The translations under genes were made by a program, and so were the position numbers. Of a stretch of 37,301 bases of DNA, positions 1-7,292 are shown piece after piece. How positions within the stretch are numbered: position 1 is the stretch's first letter; each line of letters begins with the position of its first letter. The notes beneath the pieces are model-generated. The model ran no database searches. It saw nothing but the letters and a program-made list of their open reading frames with translations, and was not told the origin of the DNA. Source of the stretch: JAURVT01 sp049059935 (GTDB lineage: Bacteria > Actinomycetota > Actinomycetes > Propionibacteriales > Nocardioidaceae); contig NZ_JBMGQR010000039.1 in the NCBI RefSeq assembly GCF_049059935.1, positions 1-37,301 of the forward strand, in the 5' to 3' direction.

Positions 1-359
1 CGGGGGTCGTCGAGGTCGTAGCCGCGCAGGTGCGCGATGCCCGCCGCGAGGTGGCACTGCAGGACGGCGACGCCGGCGATGTTGGCGGGCACGGTGACGG
101 CCATCGTGGCCAGTCCGCCGAGGTTGGTGACGAAGCCCTGCGCGCCGGCGAGCTTCACGTGCATCGTGATGAGGTCCTTGACGGCCTGCTCGACGTCGCC
201 GCCGGCCAGGGCGCGCTTGTGGTCCGCGGACTCCGCGGCCGCCTTGACCGGTCCGAGCCCGTCGATCGCCCGCTCGAGCACCGACCTGACCCACCCCGAC
301 GTGAACCGCGGGGCCATCCGCGTGCTCACGCTCTTGGCAGCGCTGCGTCCGACTCCCAC
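1..359 (-). CDS. EcsC family protein, N-terminal part (cut by window edge)
   Basis: The reading frame is open from a GTG at 357-359 down to base 1, so the C-terminus lies outside the window. The visible ~119 residues contain a run ending in HLAAGIAHLRGYDLDDP, preceded by a hydrophobic glycine- and alanine-rich stretch (GGLATMAVTVPANIAGVAVLQ). I recognise this as the EcsC-like family of actinobacteria, whose biochemical role is unknown; members are thought to associate with membranes. The GTG at 359 follows a GGAGG at 371-375 with an 11-base gap, which is long. In-frame alternatives are GTG at 329 and ATG at 317. The gene is divergent from the phosphotransferase gene. The family call is from memory of conserved segments. 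Confidence 0.65.
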   Translation of the reverse strand, partial: MGVGRSAAKSVSTRMAPRFTSGWVRSVLERAIDGLGPVKAAAESADHKRALAGGDVEQAVKDLITMHVKLAGAQGFVTNLGGLATMAVTVPANIAGVAVLQCHLAAGIAHLRGYDLDDP

Positions 360-460
360 TGGTGCCCCGTCCTCCGCGTCGTTGGTCTCCTCAGCCTAGA
401 CGGACGCACCCAGCGCAGCAGCACGGACGCGAATGCCCCGCGGACGCCGCCCGCCCGCGC

Positions 461-466
461 TACGGT
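461..466 (+). promoter_or_regulatory. -10 element of a leaderless promoter
   Basis: TACGGT ends exactly 6 bases before the ATG at 473, and no Shine-Dalgarno sequence is visible. Transcription would start at or next to the A of the start codon. Confidence 0.6.
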
Positions 467-472
467 GCGGCG

Positions 473-1474
473 ATGGGCGGCGTGACGCACTGGTCGCAGG
501 TGTGGTCCGCGCGTCCGTGGCGCGACGAGGCGACCGGGTGGATCGACGACGTGCTGGCCTCGCACCGGATCATCCGCACCGGCGACGTCGAGCAGCCGCG
601 CGTCCGTCCCTGGTCCACCCAGCTCGTCGCCCCCACCGACCGTGGGCGGGTCTGGTTCAAGGCCAACAGCCCGCACATGGGCCACGAGCCGGCGCTCGTC
701 GACGCGCTCGCCGACCTGCTCCCGCGCCGCGTCCGGGCGCCGCTCGGCACCGACGCCGCCCGCGGCTGGATGCTCTGCTCCGACGAGGGACCACGGCTGG
801 ACGAGACGCCGGTGACCGCCGACACCTGGTGCTCGCTGCTGCGCGACGCCGCGACCATGCAGCGCGCCCTGGTCGACCACGGCGAGCGGTTGCTGGCCAC
901 CGGGCTGCCGGACCTGCGCCCGTCCCGGCTCGCCGCCGTCACCGACGACCTCCTGCAGACGCTCGCCGCCCTGCCGCCGGAGCACCCGAGCCACCTCGAC
1001 GCGGGCACCGCGGCGCGCGTCCAGGCGCGGCTGCCGAGGCTCGGCGAGGCGATCGGCGTCCTGCGCGAGGGACCGGTCCCGTCCACGCTGCAGCACGGCG
1101 ACCTGCACCCCGGCAACGTCTTCGCCCGCCGCGACGACGGCGCCGCGTGGCGGATCTTCGACTTCGGCGACGCCCAGTGGGCCCACCCGTTCGAGGTGCT
1201 GGTGGTGCCCGTGCGCGTCGCCACCGAGGAGCTCGGCCCGGACGCGGCCGTGCGGCTCGTCGAGTCCTACCTCGAGGTGTGGGACGACCTCGCGCCGCGC
1301 GCGGAGCTGCGTCGGCTCGTGCGCGCGGCGGCGTTCGCCCACGCGGTGCCGCGGGCCCTCACCTGGTGGCAGGCCACGCGGACGATGACCGAGGACGAGA
1401 CGCGCACCTGGGGGGTGCCGGTGCGCGCGTGGATCGAGCGCCTGGCCGACGCCGACGCCCCCGAGCCGCCGTGA
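473..1474 (+). CDS. APH-family aminoglycoside phosphotransferase-like kinase
   Basis: A 333-residue protein of the APH/choline kinase fold. The Brenner-type catalytic motif is at about residues 207-215 (LQHGDLHPGN, catalytic Asp210), and the metal-binding motif IFDFGDA has Asp230. The family transfers the gamma-phosphate of ATP to a small hydroxylated substrate. Many chromosomal members of this kind have no known substrate and are not resistance enzymes, so a specific antibiotic cannot be assigned. The ATG at 473 is preferred over longer in-frame options because a TACGGT element lies 6 bases upstream and the conserved protein begins near here. The stop is 3 bases from the end of the convergent acidic protein gene. 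No transfer signature is seen. Confidence 0.8.
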   Translation: MGGVTHWSQVWSARPWRDEATGWIDDVLASHRIIRTGDVEQPRVRPWSTQLVAPTDRGRVWFKANSPHMGHEPALVDALADLLPRRVRAPLGTDAARGWMLCSDEGPRLDETPVTADTWCSLLRDAATMQRALVDHGERLLATGLPDLRPSRLAAVTDDLLQTLAALPPEHPSHLDAGTAARVQARLPRLGEAIGVLREGPVPSTLQHGDLHPGNVFARRDDGAAWRIFDFGDAQWAHPFEVLVVPVRVATEELGPDAAVRLVESYLEVWDDLAPRAELRRLVRAAAFAHAVPRALTWWQATRTMTEDETRTWGVPVRAWIERLADADAPEPP

Positions 1475-1477
1475 GCC

Positions 1478-2188
1478 TCACTCCAGCAGGCGCACGTCCG
1501 GGCGGTAGAGCTCCTGCGCCGCGAACAGCACCTCGCCGGTGAGCAGGAACGGCACCAGCTCCTCGGGCAGCTCGACCTCGCCGTCCTCGTCGTCCGCCTC
1601 GTCCTCGGCGGTCAGCGGCAGGTCGAGGTAGACCGTCAGCCCGACGACCGGCTCGAGGCCGGCCAGCGTGCGCAGCGCGTCGATGCCCGAGGCGTGCACC
1701 ACCTGGTGCATGGCCTGCCCGACGGTGGCGACGTCGGCGTCCACGTCGGGTGACTCGCCCGGTGCGAGCTGGTCGACGTAGGCACGGCGTCCGGCCTCGA
1801 TGACGGCGGCGGCGTCCTGCAGGAGGTAGTCGTGACGGTGCGCGACGGCGACGATCTGGGGCTCGACGTCACCGGCGGGCGACGCGTCCACGGGAGGCGC
1901 GCCGGGGAACGGGTCGGAGCCCACGGGCTCCTCGTCCTCGTCCTCGATCGGCCACAGCGGGCTCAGGCGTGCGGTGAGCTCCCACTGCGCGTCCGCGTAC
2001 TCCTGGCAGGCCGACAGCAGCACCGCGTCGGCGTCGGCCACCGTCGCGGCGTCGTCCGGCCCGGCCTCGGCGAGCGCGCCGGCGTGGGCGGCCAGCACGC
2101 CGCTCAGCGTCTGGGCGGCCGCACGGACGCGCGCGCGGCCCGCGTCGGTCCAGGGGGTGGGCTGGTCGGCTCCGGTGTCGTCGCTCAT
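1478..2188 (-). CDS. Acidic protein of unknown function
   Basis: A 236-residue, strongly acidic protein with no recognised domain. It has Asp/Glu-rich runs near residues 81-87 (PIEDEDEEP) and 193-205 (TAEDEADDEDGEVE). It has no signal peptide and no membrane segment, so it is probably a soluble cytoplasmic protein. The central part, rich in Ala, His and Asp, looks helical. The start ATG at 2186-2188 is supported by a TACGCT element ending 6 bases upstream, which makes it probably a leaderless gene. It is divergent from aat with about 86 bases between starts, and converges on the phosphotransferase gene. I do not assign a function. Confidence 0.75.
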   Translation of the reverse strand: MSDDTGADQPTPWTDAGRARVRAAAQTLSGVLAAHAGALAEAGPDDAATVADADAVLLSACQEYADAQWELTARLSPLWPIEDEDEEPVGSDPFPGAPPVDASPAGDVEPQIVAVAHRHDYLLQDAAAVIEAGRRAYVDQLAPGESPDVDADVATVGQAMHQVVHASGIDALRTLAGLEPVVGLTVYLDLPLTAEDEADDEDGEVELPEELVPFLLTGEVLFAAQELYRPDVRLLE

Positions 2189-2194
2189 CCCCGC

Positions 2195-2200
2195 AGCGTA
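2195..2200 (-). promoter_or_regulatory. -10 element of a leaderless promoter
   Basis: On the minus strand TACGCT is followed by exactly 6 bases and then the ATG at 2188. No Shine-Dalgarno sequence is present. Confidence 0.6.
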
Positions 2201-2262
2201 GGTCCCGCCGGTCGCAGGTGGACGCGCCCGGGCACGACGGGCGCGACGCCCCCCGCGCGTCC

Positions 2263-2268
2263 TATGGT
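2263..2268 (+). promoter_or_regulatory. -10 element of leaderless aat promoter
   Basis: TATGGT ends 6 bases before the ATG at 2275. No ribosome-binding site lies between them. Confidence 0.65.
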
Positions 2269-2274
2269 CGGCAG

Positions 2275-2949
2275 ATGAGCCCGGTGCGGGAGGTGCCCGA
2301 GTCGCGGTGGGAGTTCGACCCCCGCTCCTGGCCCCGTGACGACTGCATCGCCCTCGGCGCCGACCTCGAGCCCGGCACCGTCCTCGCGGCGTACCGGTCC
2401 GGGGCCTTCCCCATGCCGATCGACGGCGTGGAGCCGATGGCGTGGTGGTCGCCGATGGAGCGCGGGGTGCTGCGCCTGTCCGACCTGCGGGTGAGCCGGT
2501 CGCTGCGCAAGTCCCGCCGCCGCTACACCGTCACGATCGACCAGGCCTTCGACGAGGTGGTGCAGGCCTGCGCCGACCCGTCCCGCCCCGGAGCCTGGAT
2601 CGACGGGCAGGTCGAGGACGCGTACGGACGCCTGCACCGCCTGGGCTGGGCGCACTCGGTCGAGACGCGCGACGACGACGGCGCCCTCGTCGGCGGGCTC
2701 TACGGTCTGTCGCTCGGTGGGCTGTTCGCGGGGGAGTCGATGTTCCACCGCGCCACCGACGCGTCCAAGGTCGCGCTCGTGGGCCTGGTCGAGCTGCTCG
2801 ACGACGAGCACGCCGCCAAGCGCCTGGTCGACGTCCAGTGGCAGACCCCGCACCTGGAGTCGCTGGGGGTCTCCACGATGCCCAGGCGTCGCTACCTCAA
2901 GGCCCTGCGTGGGCTCGAGAGCGTCCCGCCGCCGGCGCTCTGGCGCTGA
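2275..2949 (+). CDS. aat: Leucyl/phenylalanyl-tRNA--protein transferase
   Basis: A 224-residue enzyme, close to the usual length of about 230. It transfers Leu or Phe from aminoacyl-tRNA to the N-terminal Lys or Arg of proteins, creating type 1 N-degrons for ClpS/ClpAP(C)-type degradation in the cytoplasm. The family signature is clear: the segment AYRSGAFPMP near residues 42-51 is followed by MAWWSPMERGVL, and GGLYGLSLGGLFAGESMFHR near 142-161 is a hallmark of Aat. The C-terminal QWQTPHLESLGV also fits. The start at 2275 is set by the TATGGT element 6 bases upstream. It stands alone, upstream of the HU gene, which has its own leader. Confidence 0.95.
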   Translation: MSPVREVPESRWEFDPRSWPRDDCIALGADLEPGTVLAAYRSGAFPMPIDGVEPMAWWSPMERGVLRLSDLRVSRSLRKSRRRYTVTIDQAFDEVVQACADPSRPGAWIDGQVEDAYGRLHRLGWAHSVETRDDDGALVGGLYGLSLGGLFAGESMFHRATDASKVALVGLVELLDDEHAAKRLVDVQWQTPHLESLGVSTMPRRRYLKALRGLESVPPPALWR

Positions 2950-3090
2950 CGCGGCCCGGCACCTGGGGCGGGTGGTGCCGGTGGTGTCCGTGGGGCGCCC
3001 TGGCGACATTGGTGGCGCGAAACACCGGGGCAGGGCGGGTGTCCGCCGCGATGGTTGGCATACTGGGCCGCGCTTCTGTCATCGATCGTC

Positions 3091-3096
3091 GGAGGA
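3091..3096 (+). promoter_or_regulatory. Ribosome-binding site of HU gene
   Basis: GGAGGA lies 7 bases before the GTG at 3104 and selects this GTG as the start. A CATACT at 3059-3064 is a plausible -10 element, which would give a leader of about 35 bases. This gene is therefore leadered, unlike many of its neighbours. Confidence 0.7.
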
Positions 3097-3103
3097 ATCT
3101 CCC

Positions 3104-3382
3104 GTGAGCATCAACCGCAGTGACCTCGTAGCCCTGCTGGCAGACAAGGCAGGCACGAGCAAGACCGACGCCGACGCGGTGCTCAGCGCCTTCGGTGACG
3201 CGCTGATCGAGTCGGTCGGCAAGGGCGAGAAGGTCCAGATCCCCGGTCTGCTGACCGTGGAGCGCGTCGAGCGCGCCGCCCGTACCGGCCGCAACCCCGC
3301 GACCGGCGAGACCCTCGACATCCCCGCCGGCTTCGGCGTCAAGGTCACCCCCGGCAGCAAGCTGAAGAACGCCGTCAAGTGA
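3104..3382 (+). CDS. hup: HU family DNA-binding protein
   Basis: A 92-residue nucleoid-associated protein that binds and bends DNA as a dimer. The N-terminal helical part (SDLVALLADKAGTSKTDADAVLSAF) is followed by the beta-arm with the family signature (GLLTVERVERAARTGRNPATGETLDIPA) and a C-terminal PGSKLKNAVK. The length matches short HU proteins such as Streptomyces HupA. It lacks the long Lys/Ala-rich tail of mycobacterial HupB and Streptomyces HupS, so the genome may encode a second, tailed HU elsewhere. The GTG start at 3104 follows a strong GGAGGA site. A strong hairpin lies 46 bases after the stop. Confidence 0.95.
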   Translation: MSINRSDLVALLADKAGTSKTDADAVLSAFGDALIESVGKGEKVQIPGLLTVERVERAARTGRNPATGETLDIPAGFGVKVTPGSKLKNAVK

Positions 3383-3427
3383 CCCCTGACCGGCTGGGCT
3401 GAGGCCCTGCCGGTCGAGCATCGCCGG

Positions 3428-3457
3428 ACCGGTCTCACCCTCGGGGGTGGGGCCGGT
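3428..3457 (+). terminator. Stem-loop terminator after the HU gene
   Basis: A 13-bp GC-rich stem (arms 3428-3440 and 3445-3457, with two G-U type pairs) closes a 4-base loop and is followed by CTCGTCGTC. There is no long T run, which is usual for terminators in very GC-rich actinobacteria. It sits between the HU gene and the independently promoted glycosylase gene. Confidence 0.6.
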
Positions 3458-3491
3458 CTCGTCGTCTCCCGGTGGTGTCGGCGGTCTCGGG

Positions 3492-3497
3492 CACACT
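3492..3497 (+). promoter_or_regulatory. -10 element of leaderless glycosylase promoter
   Basis: CACACT ends 6 bases before the GTG at 3504. The first base departs from the TANNNT consensus, but the spacing is the same as at other genes here. Confidence 0.5.
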
Positions 3498-3503
3498 GGT
3501 GGG

Positions 3504-4391
3504 GTGCCCGAGCTGCCCGAGGTCGCCGCCCTCACCCGCGACCTGCGCCACCGCCTCGGCGTCGACGGCGACGCCGAGCCCCGCGCGATCGTCCGCGTCC
3601 ACCCGGTCGCGATCAGCGCGCTCAAGACGTTCGACCCCTCGCCCGACGCGCTGCAGGGGCTGCTGGTCGACGACGTCGTGCGCCACGGAAAGTTCCTCGA
3701 CATCTCCGCCGGCGGCCTGCACCTGGTGATCCACCTCGCCCGCGCCGGCTGGCTGCGCTGGAACGAGAACATGTCGCCCACGCCGCCCAAGATCGGCAAG
3801 GGTCCGCTCGCGTTCCGGGTCGTGCTCGACGACGACTCCGGCTTCGACCTCACCGAGGCCGGCACCCGCAAGGGCCTGGCGGTGCACGTCGTCCGCGACC
3901 CCACCGAGGTGCGGGGCATCGCCACCCTCGGCCCCGACCCGCTCGACGCGTCGTTCACCCCCGAGCTCCTCGGCGAGATCCTCCGCGGCGCGGGCCGTGC
4001 GCAGGTCAAGGGCGTCCTGCGGCAGCAGGGCACCATCGCGGGCATCGGCAACGCCTACTCCGACGAGATCCTGCACGTCGCCCGGATGTCGCCGTTCAAG
4101 CCGGCGTCCACGATCGCCGACGACCCCGAGCTGCTCGCCAGCCTCTACGCGGCGCTCGAGGAGACGCTGCGCGACGCGATCGCCCGCACCGACGGCATCG
4201 CCGCGGCCGACCTCAAGCGCGAGAAGAAGGCCGGTCTGCGCGTGCACGGACGCACCGGCCAGCCCTGCCCGGTCTGCGGCACCGCGGTCGCCGAGGTGTC
4301 CTTCGCCGACTCGTCCCTGCAGTACTGCCCCACGTGCCAGACCGGCGGCAAGCCGCTCGCCGACCGCCGCACGTCCAAGTTCCTCAAGTAG
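3504..4391 (+). CDS. Fpg/Nei family DNA glycosylase
   Basis: A 295-residue base-excision repair enzyme that removes oxidised bases and cleaves the abasic strand. The mature N-terminus PELPEV supplies the catalytic proline, and RHGKFLDI carries the conserved beta-lobe lysine. The helix-two-turn-helix is at KGVLRQQGTIAGIGNAYSDEIL. The C-terminal zinc finger is intact (CPVC, 16 residues, CPTC), followed by the finger arginine in DRRTSKFLK. Choosing the GTG at 3504 places Pro at position 2, which catalysis requires, so the start is secure. The long insert after GWLRWNEN resembles actinobacterial Fpg/Nei paralogues rather than classical MutM, so I do not name it mutM. It is convergent with the rhodanese gene. 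Confidence 0.92.
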   Translation: MPELPEVAALTRDLRHRLGVDGDAEPRAIVRVHPVAISALKTFDPSPDALQGLLVDDVVRHGKFLDISAGGLHLVIHLARAGWLRWNENMSPTPPKIGKGPLAFRVVLDDDSGFDLTEAGTRKGLAVHVVRDPTEVRGIATLGPDPLDASFTPELLGEILRGAGRAQVKGVLRQQGTIAGIGNAYSDEILHVARMSPFKPASTIADDPELLASLYAALEETLRDAIARTDGIAAADLKREKKAGLRVHGRTGQPCPVCGTAVAEVSFADSSLQYCPTCQTGGKPLADRRTSKFLK

Positions 4392-4415
4392 CGGGCCGAC
4401 GCTGCAGCGAGGGCG

Positions 4416-4730
4416 TCAGACGACGGGACGGCCGGCGCGCTGCCAGGCCAGGATCCCGCCGTCGAGGTTGACCGCGTCGACGCCGGCCTGCTGGAGGTAG
4501 GCGGTGGCCTGCGCGGAGCGTCCGCCGACCTTGCAGTAGACGAGCACCTGGCCGTCGCGGGGCACCTCGTCGAGGCGGCCGGGCAGCTGGCCGAGCGGCA
4601 CGTGGACGGCGCCGTCGAGGTGGCCGCTCGCCCACTCGTCGTCCTCGCGGACGTCCAGCACCACCAGGCCGGCGGGCAGCGGATGGGGGACGTTCTCGAC
4701 GGTCACGGTGGGGATGCTCTGCTCGGTCAT
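4416..4730 (-). CDS. Single-domain rhodanese-like protein
   Basis: A 104-residue protein made of one rhodanese domain. The motif LDVREDDEWASGHLDGAVHVPL precedes the active loop YCKVGGRS, whose Cys66 would carry the persulfide during sulfur transfer. It ends in the typical LDGGILAWQRAGRPVV. Stand-alone proteins of this size (GlpE/PspE type) are cytoplasmic sulfurtransferases or sulfur carriers with poorly known partners. The ATG at 4730 is supported by a CACGAT element 6 bases upstream. The gene converges on the glycosylase gene with 24 bases between stops and is divergent from the membrane-protein gene. No partner gene in sulfur metabolism is adjacent. Confidence 0.9.
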   Translation of the reverse strand: MTEQSIPTVTVENVPHPLPAGLVVLDVREDDEWASGHLDGAVHVPLGQLPGRLDEVPRDGQVLVYCKVGGRSAQATAYLQQAGVDAVNLDGGILAWQRAGRPVV

Positions 4731-4736
4731 CGCACC

Positions 4737-4742
4737 ATCGTG
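4737..4742 (-). promoter_or_regulatory. -10 element of leaderless rhodanese promoter
   Basis: CACGAT on the minus strand ends 6 bases before the ATG at 4730. It is a weaker match than most here. Confidence 0.45.
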
Positions 4743-4787
4743 CCACCCGTCCCGCGCCCGACGCCCGCGCGTGCGCCCCACAACCAC

Positions 4788-4793
4788 TAGCCT
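4788..4793 (+). promoter_or_regulatory. -10 element upstream of the membrane-protein gene
   Basis: TAGCCT lies about 48 bases before the ATG at 4842, which has its own GGAGGAG site at 4833-4839. This gene would be leadered. Confidence 0.45.
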
Positions 4794-4841
4794 CGGGGGA
4801 GGCGTCGACGGGGCGCGGCACCACGTGCAGTTGGAGGAGAC

Positions 4842-5756
4842 ATGTCGGGTCAGCAGTCGGGTCCGCCGCAGGGCGGCGGGTGGCAGCAGCCGCAGCAGGG
4901 TGGTCAGGGTGCGCCCGGCCCCGGCGGGCAGCAGCCGACGTGGGGCGGCCCCGCCGGCTGGGGCCAGCAGCAGCCGCAGCAGGGCTGGGGCGGCGCGTCG
5001 CCCGCCCAGCCGCAGCGCCCGCCGCGCACGCCCGGCTCCGGCCCGCTGCCCACCGTCGCCGTGGTGGCCACGCTGGTCGCCGCGGTGGTCGCGCTCGTCT
5101 ACGGCGGCTACGCGATCATCTTCCGACGCGGCATCTTCTCCGACCTCGCCGGCTCCGGCTCGGTGACGGTCGCCGACGCGTCCAGCAGCGACACCACCAA
5201 CGGCGTGCTGCTCGCGATCACCCTCGTGGTGGTCGTCGTGGCACTCGCCCTGTGGGTGGCGGTGCTGGTCACCGCCCGCCGCGGTCGCAACGCGCTCGGG
5301 TTCGGTGGCCTCGGCGCGATCGGCGTCGGCGCGATCTGCGCGCTCGTCGGCGGCTTCCTCAGCTCCGGTGTCGAGAACGCCGACGACGCCGGCACCGCCG
5401 CCACGGGCTACGTGCTCGTCGGCCTCGGCTTCGTCCTGGTGGCCCTGGGCAACCTGGTCGGTGCGGCCGGGCTCCGCCAGCCCGCCGCCGACGCCTCCGG
5501 ACGCGACGACCGCCGCGGTGGCTCGGGCTTCGGCGACGGACGTCCCCAGCAGCAGGGCCAGGGCGGCTGGGGTGCGCCGTCCCAGCAGCCCGGTCAGCAG
5601 CAGCCCGGTCAGCAGCAGCCCGGCTGGGGCGGCCCGCCTCAGCAGGGCCCGGGCTCGTACGGCCCGCCTCCGCAGCAGCCCGGGTGGGGACCCCCGCCGG
5701 GTCCGCAGCAGCCCGGTGGCCCGGGCGGTGGCTGGGGACCGTCGGGCGGACGCTGA
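4842..5756 (+). CDS. Four-helix membrane protein with Gln/Pro/Gly-rich termini
   Basis: A 304-residue protein in three parts. Residues 1-66 are a low-complexity cytosolic-looking region rich in Gln, Gly, Pro and Trp. Residues ~68-215 hold four probable membrane helices (starting near TVAVVATLVAAVV, NGVLLAITLVVVV, GLGAIGVGAICALV and GYVLVGLGFVLVAL). Residues ~225-304 are a second disordered tail dominated by QQPG, PPQQ and GWG repeats. Proteins of this layout are common in actinobacteria and have no settled function; the tails may mediate weak self-association. The start is fixed by GGAGGAG at 4833-4839. The DNA encoding the tail contains short tandem repeats. It is not in an obvious operon. 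Confidence 0.8.
   Translation: MSGQQSGPPQGGGWQQPQQGGQGAPGPGGQQPTWGGPAGWGQQQPQQGWGGASPAQPQRPPRTPGSGPLPTVAVVATLVAAVVALVYGGYAIIFRRGIFSDLAGSGSVTVADASSSDTTNGVLLAITLVVVVVALALWVAVLVTARRGRNALGFGGLGAIGVGAICALVGGFLSSGVENADDAGTAATGYVLVGLGFVLVALGNLVGAAGLRQPAADASGRDDRRGGSGFGDGRPQQQGQGGWGAPSQQPGQQQPGQQQPGWGGPPQQGPGSYGPPPQQPGWGPPPGPQQPGGPGGGWGPSGGR
5583..5627 (+). repeat. Three tandem 15-bp coding repeats
   Basis: The unit CAGCAGCCCGGTCAG occurs twice exactly (5583-5597, 5598-5612) and a third time with changes in the last five bases (5613-5627). It encodes QQPGQ-QQPGQ-QQPGW in the tail of the membrane protein. It is a likely site for slippage and length variation between strains. Confidence 0.85.
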
Positions 5757-5787
5757 GCCCTCGCCGCCCCGTTGAGCAGAAGCTGAT

Positions 5788-5813
5788 GTTTGGGCCCCTC
5801 CCGGCCGGGGCAT
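5788..5813 (+). promoter_or_regulatory. Possible stress-sigma (SigB/SigF-type) promoter
   Basis: GTTT at 5788-5791 and GGGCAT at 5808-5813 are separated by 16 bases. This matches the GTTT-N14-16-GGGTAT layout of actinobacterial SigB/SigF promoters at all but one position. It lies directly upstream of an RsbW-like anti-sigma ATPase gene, the kind of gene such sigma factors often autoregulate. The same bases can also form a small GCCCC/GGGGC hairpin, so the promoter reading is an inference. Confidence 0.4.
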
Positions 5814-5853
5814 CCTGACGGTGTCAGACCCCCCTCGTCGGGAAGGGGCAGCC

Positions 5854-6249
5854 ATGGGTGGCACCTCAGCGTGCTGGGTGCCGTTCGCACCCCAGTCGGC
5901 GCGGTCGGTGCGCTCGAGCCTGGCCGACTACCTGGGGACGCAGCACGTCGGCCAGGGCGTCATCGACGACGCCCTCGTCGTGGCCAGCGAGCTCGTCACC
6001 AACGCGATCCGCCACGGCCGTCCCACGCCGGACGGCACCCTGGGCGTCACCTGGCACCTCGACGGCACCGAGCTCGAGCTCACGGTCTGCGACGCGGGCG
6101 AGCGGTCGGGCCGGACGATCGACGCGCGGCCGCCGTCGCGCGACGCCACGGGTGGACGTGGTCTGGCGATCGTCGCGGCGCTGTCGAGCCGCTGGTGGGT
6201 CGACGACCCACCGGGCACGGCGGTGCACGCGCGCATCCCCGTCCGCTAG
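5854..6249 (+). CDS. RsbW-like ATP-binding regulator (anti-sigma / HATPase_c_2)
   Basis: A 131-residue single-domain GHKL ATPase of the RsbW/SpoIIAB type. The N-box is at about residues 45-54 (ELVTNAIRHG, Asn50). The G1 box VCDAGERS contains Asp80, and the G2 box GGRGLAIV starts at residue 100. Such proteins are serine kinases of anti-anti-sigma factors or bind sigma factors directly; many actinobacterial copies are orphans, like this one. No sigma factor or antagonist gene is adjacent. The ATG at 5854 follows GGAAGGGG by 5 bases. An alternative GTG at 5821 lies 7 bases after the putative GGGCAT element and would add 11 residues, so the start is uncertain. Confidence 0.85.
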   Translation: MGGTSACWVPFAPQSARSVRSSLADYLGTQHVGQGVIDDALVVASELVTNAIRHGRPTPDGTLGVTWHLDGTELELTVCDAGERSGRTIDARPPSRDATGGRGLAIVAALSSRWWVDDPPGTAVHARIPVR

Positions 6250-6317
6250 CCCGCGCACCCGGTGGTTGACTGGGCACCCCGTCGGCGCGACCGCGCCGCA
6301 CCAGCACAGGGAGTCCC

Positions 6318-7169
6318 ATGGGCAAGAAGTCGCGGCGTCGCGTCAAGGCCGACAAGCCCGTCCGCAGGCCGTACGTCGCGCGGACGTTCGAGGGCCTGCC
6401 CGGCGAGGCCGACTGGGTCGCGCTGCGCGAGATCGTGCCTGCCGCGTCGGCCACCCTCGCGCTCGCCGACGGCAACCAGATCGTGGTCGCGTCGCTGCTG
6501 CCCGGCGGCGTCGCCGGTCTGGTGCGCCCCGACGGCGCCGTCTGGCTGGGCCTGCAGGTGCAGCACAACTACGGCGACATCGGTCGCGACCTCGCCGCGG
6601 TGGTCGAGCAGGGCCTGGCCGGCGAGCCCGGCCGTGAGCTGACGCTGACCAGCGACCCGGGCGACGGGCCCCGTCTGCCCGACCTGGTGGCGCCCGACGC
6701 GACGTTCGACGTCACCGTGCACGACGGCTTCGAGTACTGGGTCGACGAGGCCGACGCCTCCGACCCCGCGCTGGCGCAGGCCCTCGAGGTCGCGAACGAG
6801 TCGGTGGCGCCCACCGTCCGCCTGTCGGGCGTCGAGGGTGCCTACTGGACGCAGATGGGTGGCCGCCGCTTCCTGCGCTGGGTGCAGCCGCACGACGAGA
6901 CCCGCCTGCTCGACGCGCTCGCGCGCCTGCACGCCGCGGGCACGTCGTCGCTCGGCGAGGGCACCCGGCTGATCGGCATGTTCCGCTCGCACGCGCTGCT
7001 CGTCCCGGTCTGGGACCTCGACGACGAGGTGTCGGCCGACGACCTCGAGGGTCCGGCGCGTGACTTCGCCGACAGGCTCGAGCCCGCCTTGTCCGACACG
7101 TCGGACCTGACGTCGCAGGAGCGGTCCGCTCGGTCCGGTTTGACCAACCGTCAGCTCACGATCCGGTGA
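6318..7169 (+). CDS. DUF5926 family protein
   Basis: A 283-residue soluble protein with a basic N-terminus (MGKKSRRRVKADKPVRRPY) followed by a conserved segment FEGLPGEADWVALREIVPAASATL. I recognise it as the actinobacterial DUF5926 family, which has no established function. The body is acidic, has no membrane helix, and contains GAYWTQMGGRRFLRWVQPHDE near residues 173-193. The ATG at 6318 has a GGGAG sequence about 6 bases upstream. It follows the RsbW-like gene by 68 bases on the same strand, with no clear promoter between, so they may be cotranscribed. An inverted repeat overlaps its stop codon. Confidence 0.85.
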   Translation: MGKKSRRRVKADKPVRRPYVARTFEGLPGEADWVALREIVPAASATLALADGNQIVVASLLPGGVAGLVRPDGAVWLGLQVQHNYGDIGRDLAAVVEQGLAGEPGRELTLTSDPGDGPRLPDLVAPDATFDVTVHDGFEYWVDEADASDPALAQALEVANESVAPTVRLSGVEGAYWTQMGGRRFLRWVQPHDETRLLDALARLHAAGTSSLGEGTRLIGMFRSHALLVPVWDLDDEVSADDLEGPARDFADRLEPALSDTSDLTSQERSARSGLTNRQLTIR

Positions 7170-7195
7170 CCGTTGACCTAGATCACCACCGGATC
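7160..7195. terminator. Inverted repeat overlapping the DUF5926 stop codon
   Basis: GATCCGGTG (7160-7168) and CACCGGATC (7187-7195) are perfect 9-bp inverted arms around an 18-base loop. Its position at the 3' end of one gene, facing the convergent arginine deiminase gene, suggests a transcription end or mRNA-stabilising hairpin. There is no T run. Confidence 0.4.
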
Positions 7196-7235
7196 TGTTG
7201 CCTGTAGATGAAATCGTAACTAATCTGGTGGGTAT

Positions 7236-7273
7236 CCCGGTCGTCGTTGTATCCCCCGTCAGCGACGGCCGGG
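7236..7273. terminator. Possible terminator of arginine deiminase gene
   Basis: Arms 7236-7246 and 7263-7273 pair at 10 of 11 positions around a 16-base loop, 19 bases beyond the arcA stop. The segment 7169-7292 holds no gene. It includes an AT-richer patch (7191-7230) for which I see no firm role. Confidence 0.4.
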
Positions 7274-7292
7274 ACCCCCGTTCTGCCGCGCT

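Noticed and set aside
473..1474. Aminoglycoside resistance gene
   Set aside because: The APH fold is clear, but the sequence is not one of the resistance enzymes I know. It sits in a chromosomal context with host-like base composition, so only a general kinase call is made.
5768..5776. CCCGTTGAG, similar to the arm start of the inverted repeat at 26619
   Set aside because: Only 8-9 bases match and no second arm is present, so relatedness cannot be claimed.
7171..7230. TTGACC followed by AT-richer bases with TAACTA, resembling a promoter for a small RNA between convergent genes
   Set aside because: No -35/-10 pair has acceptable spacing near 17 bases, and there is no gene or clear RNA end downstream on the plus strand.
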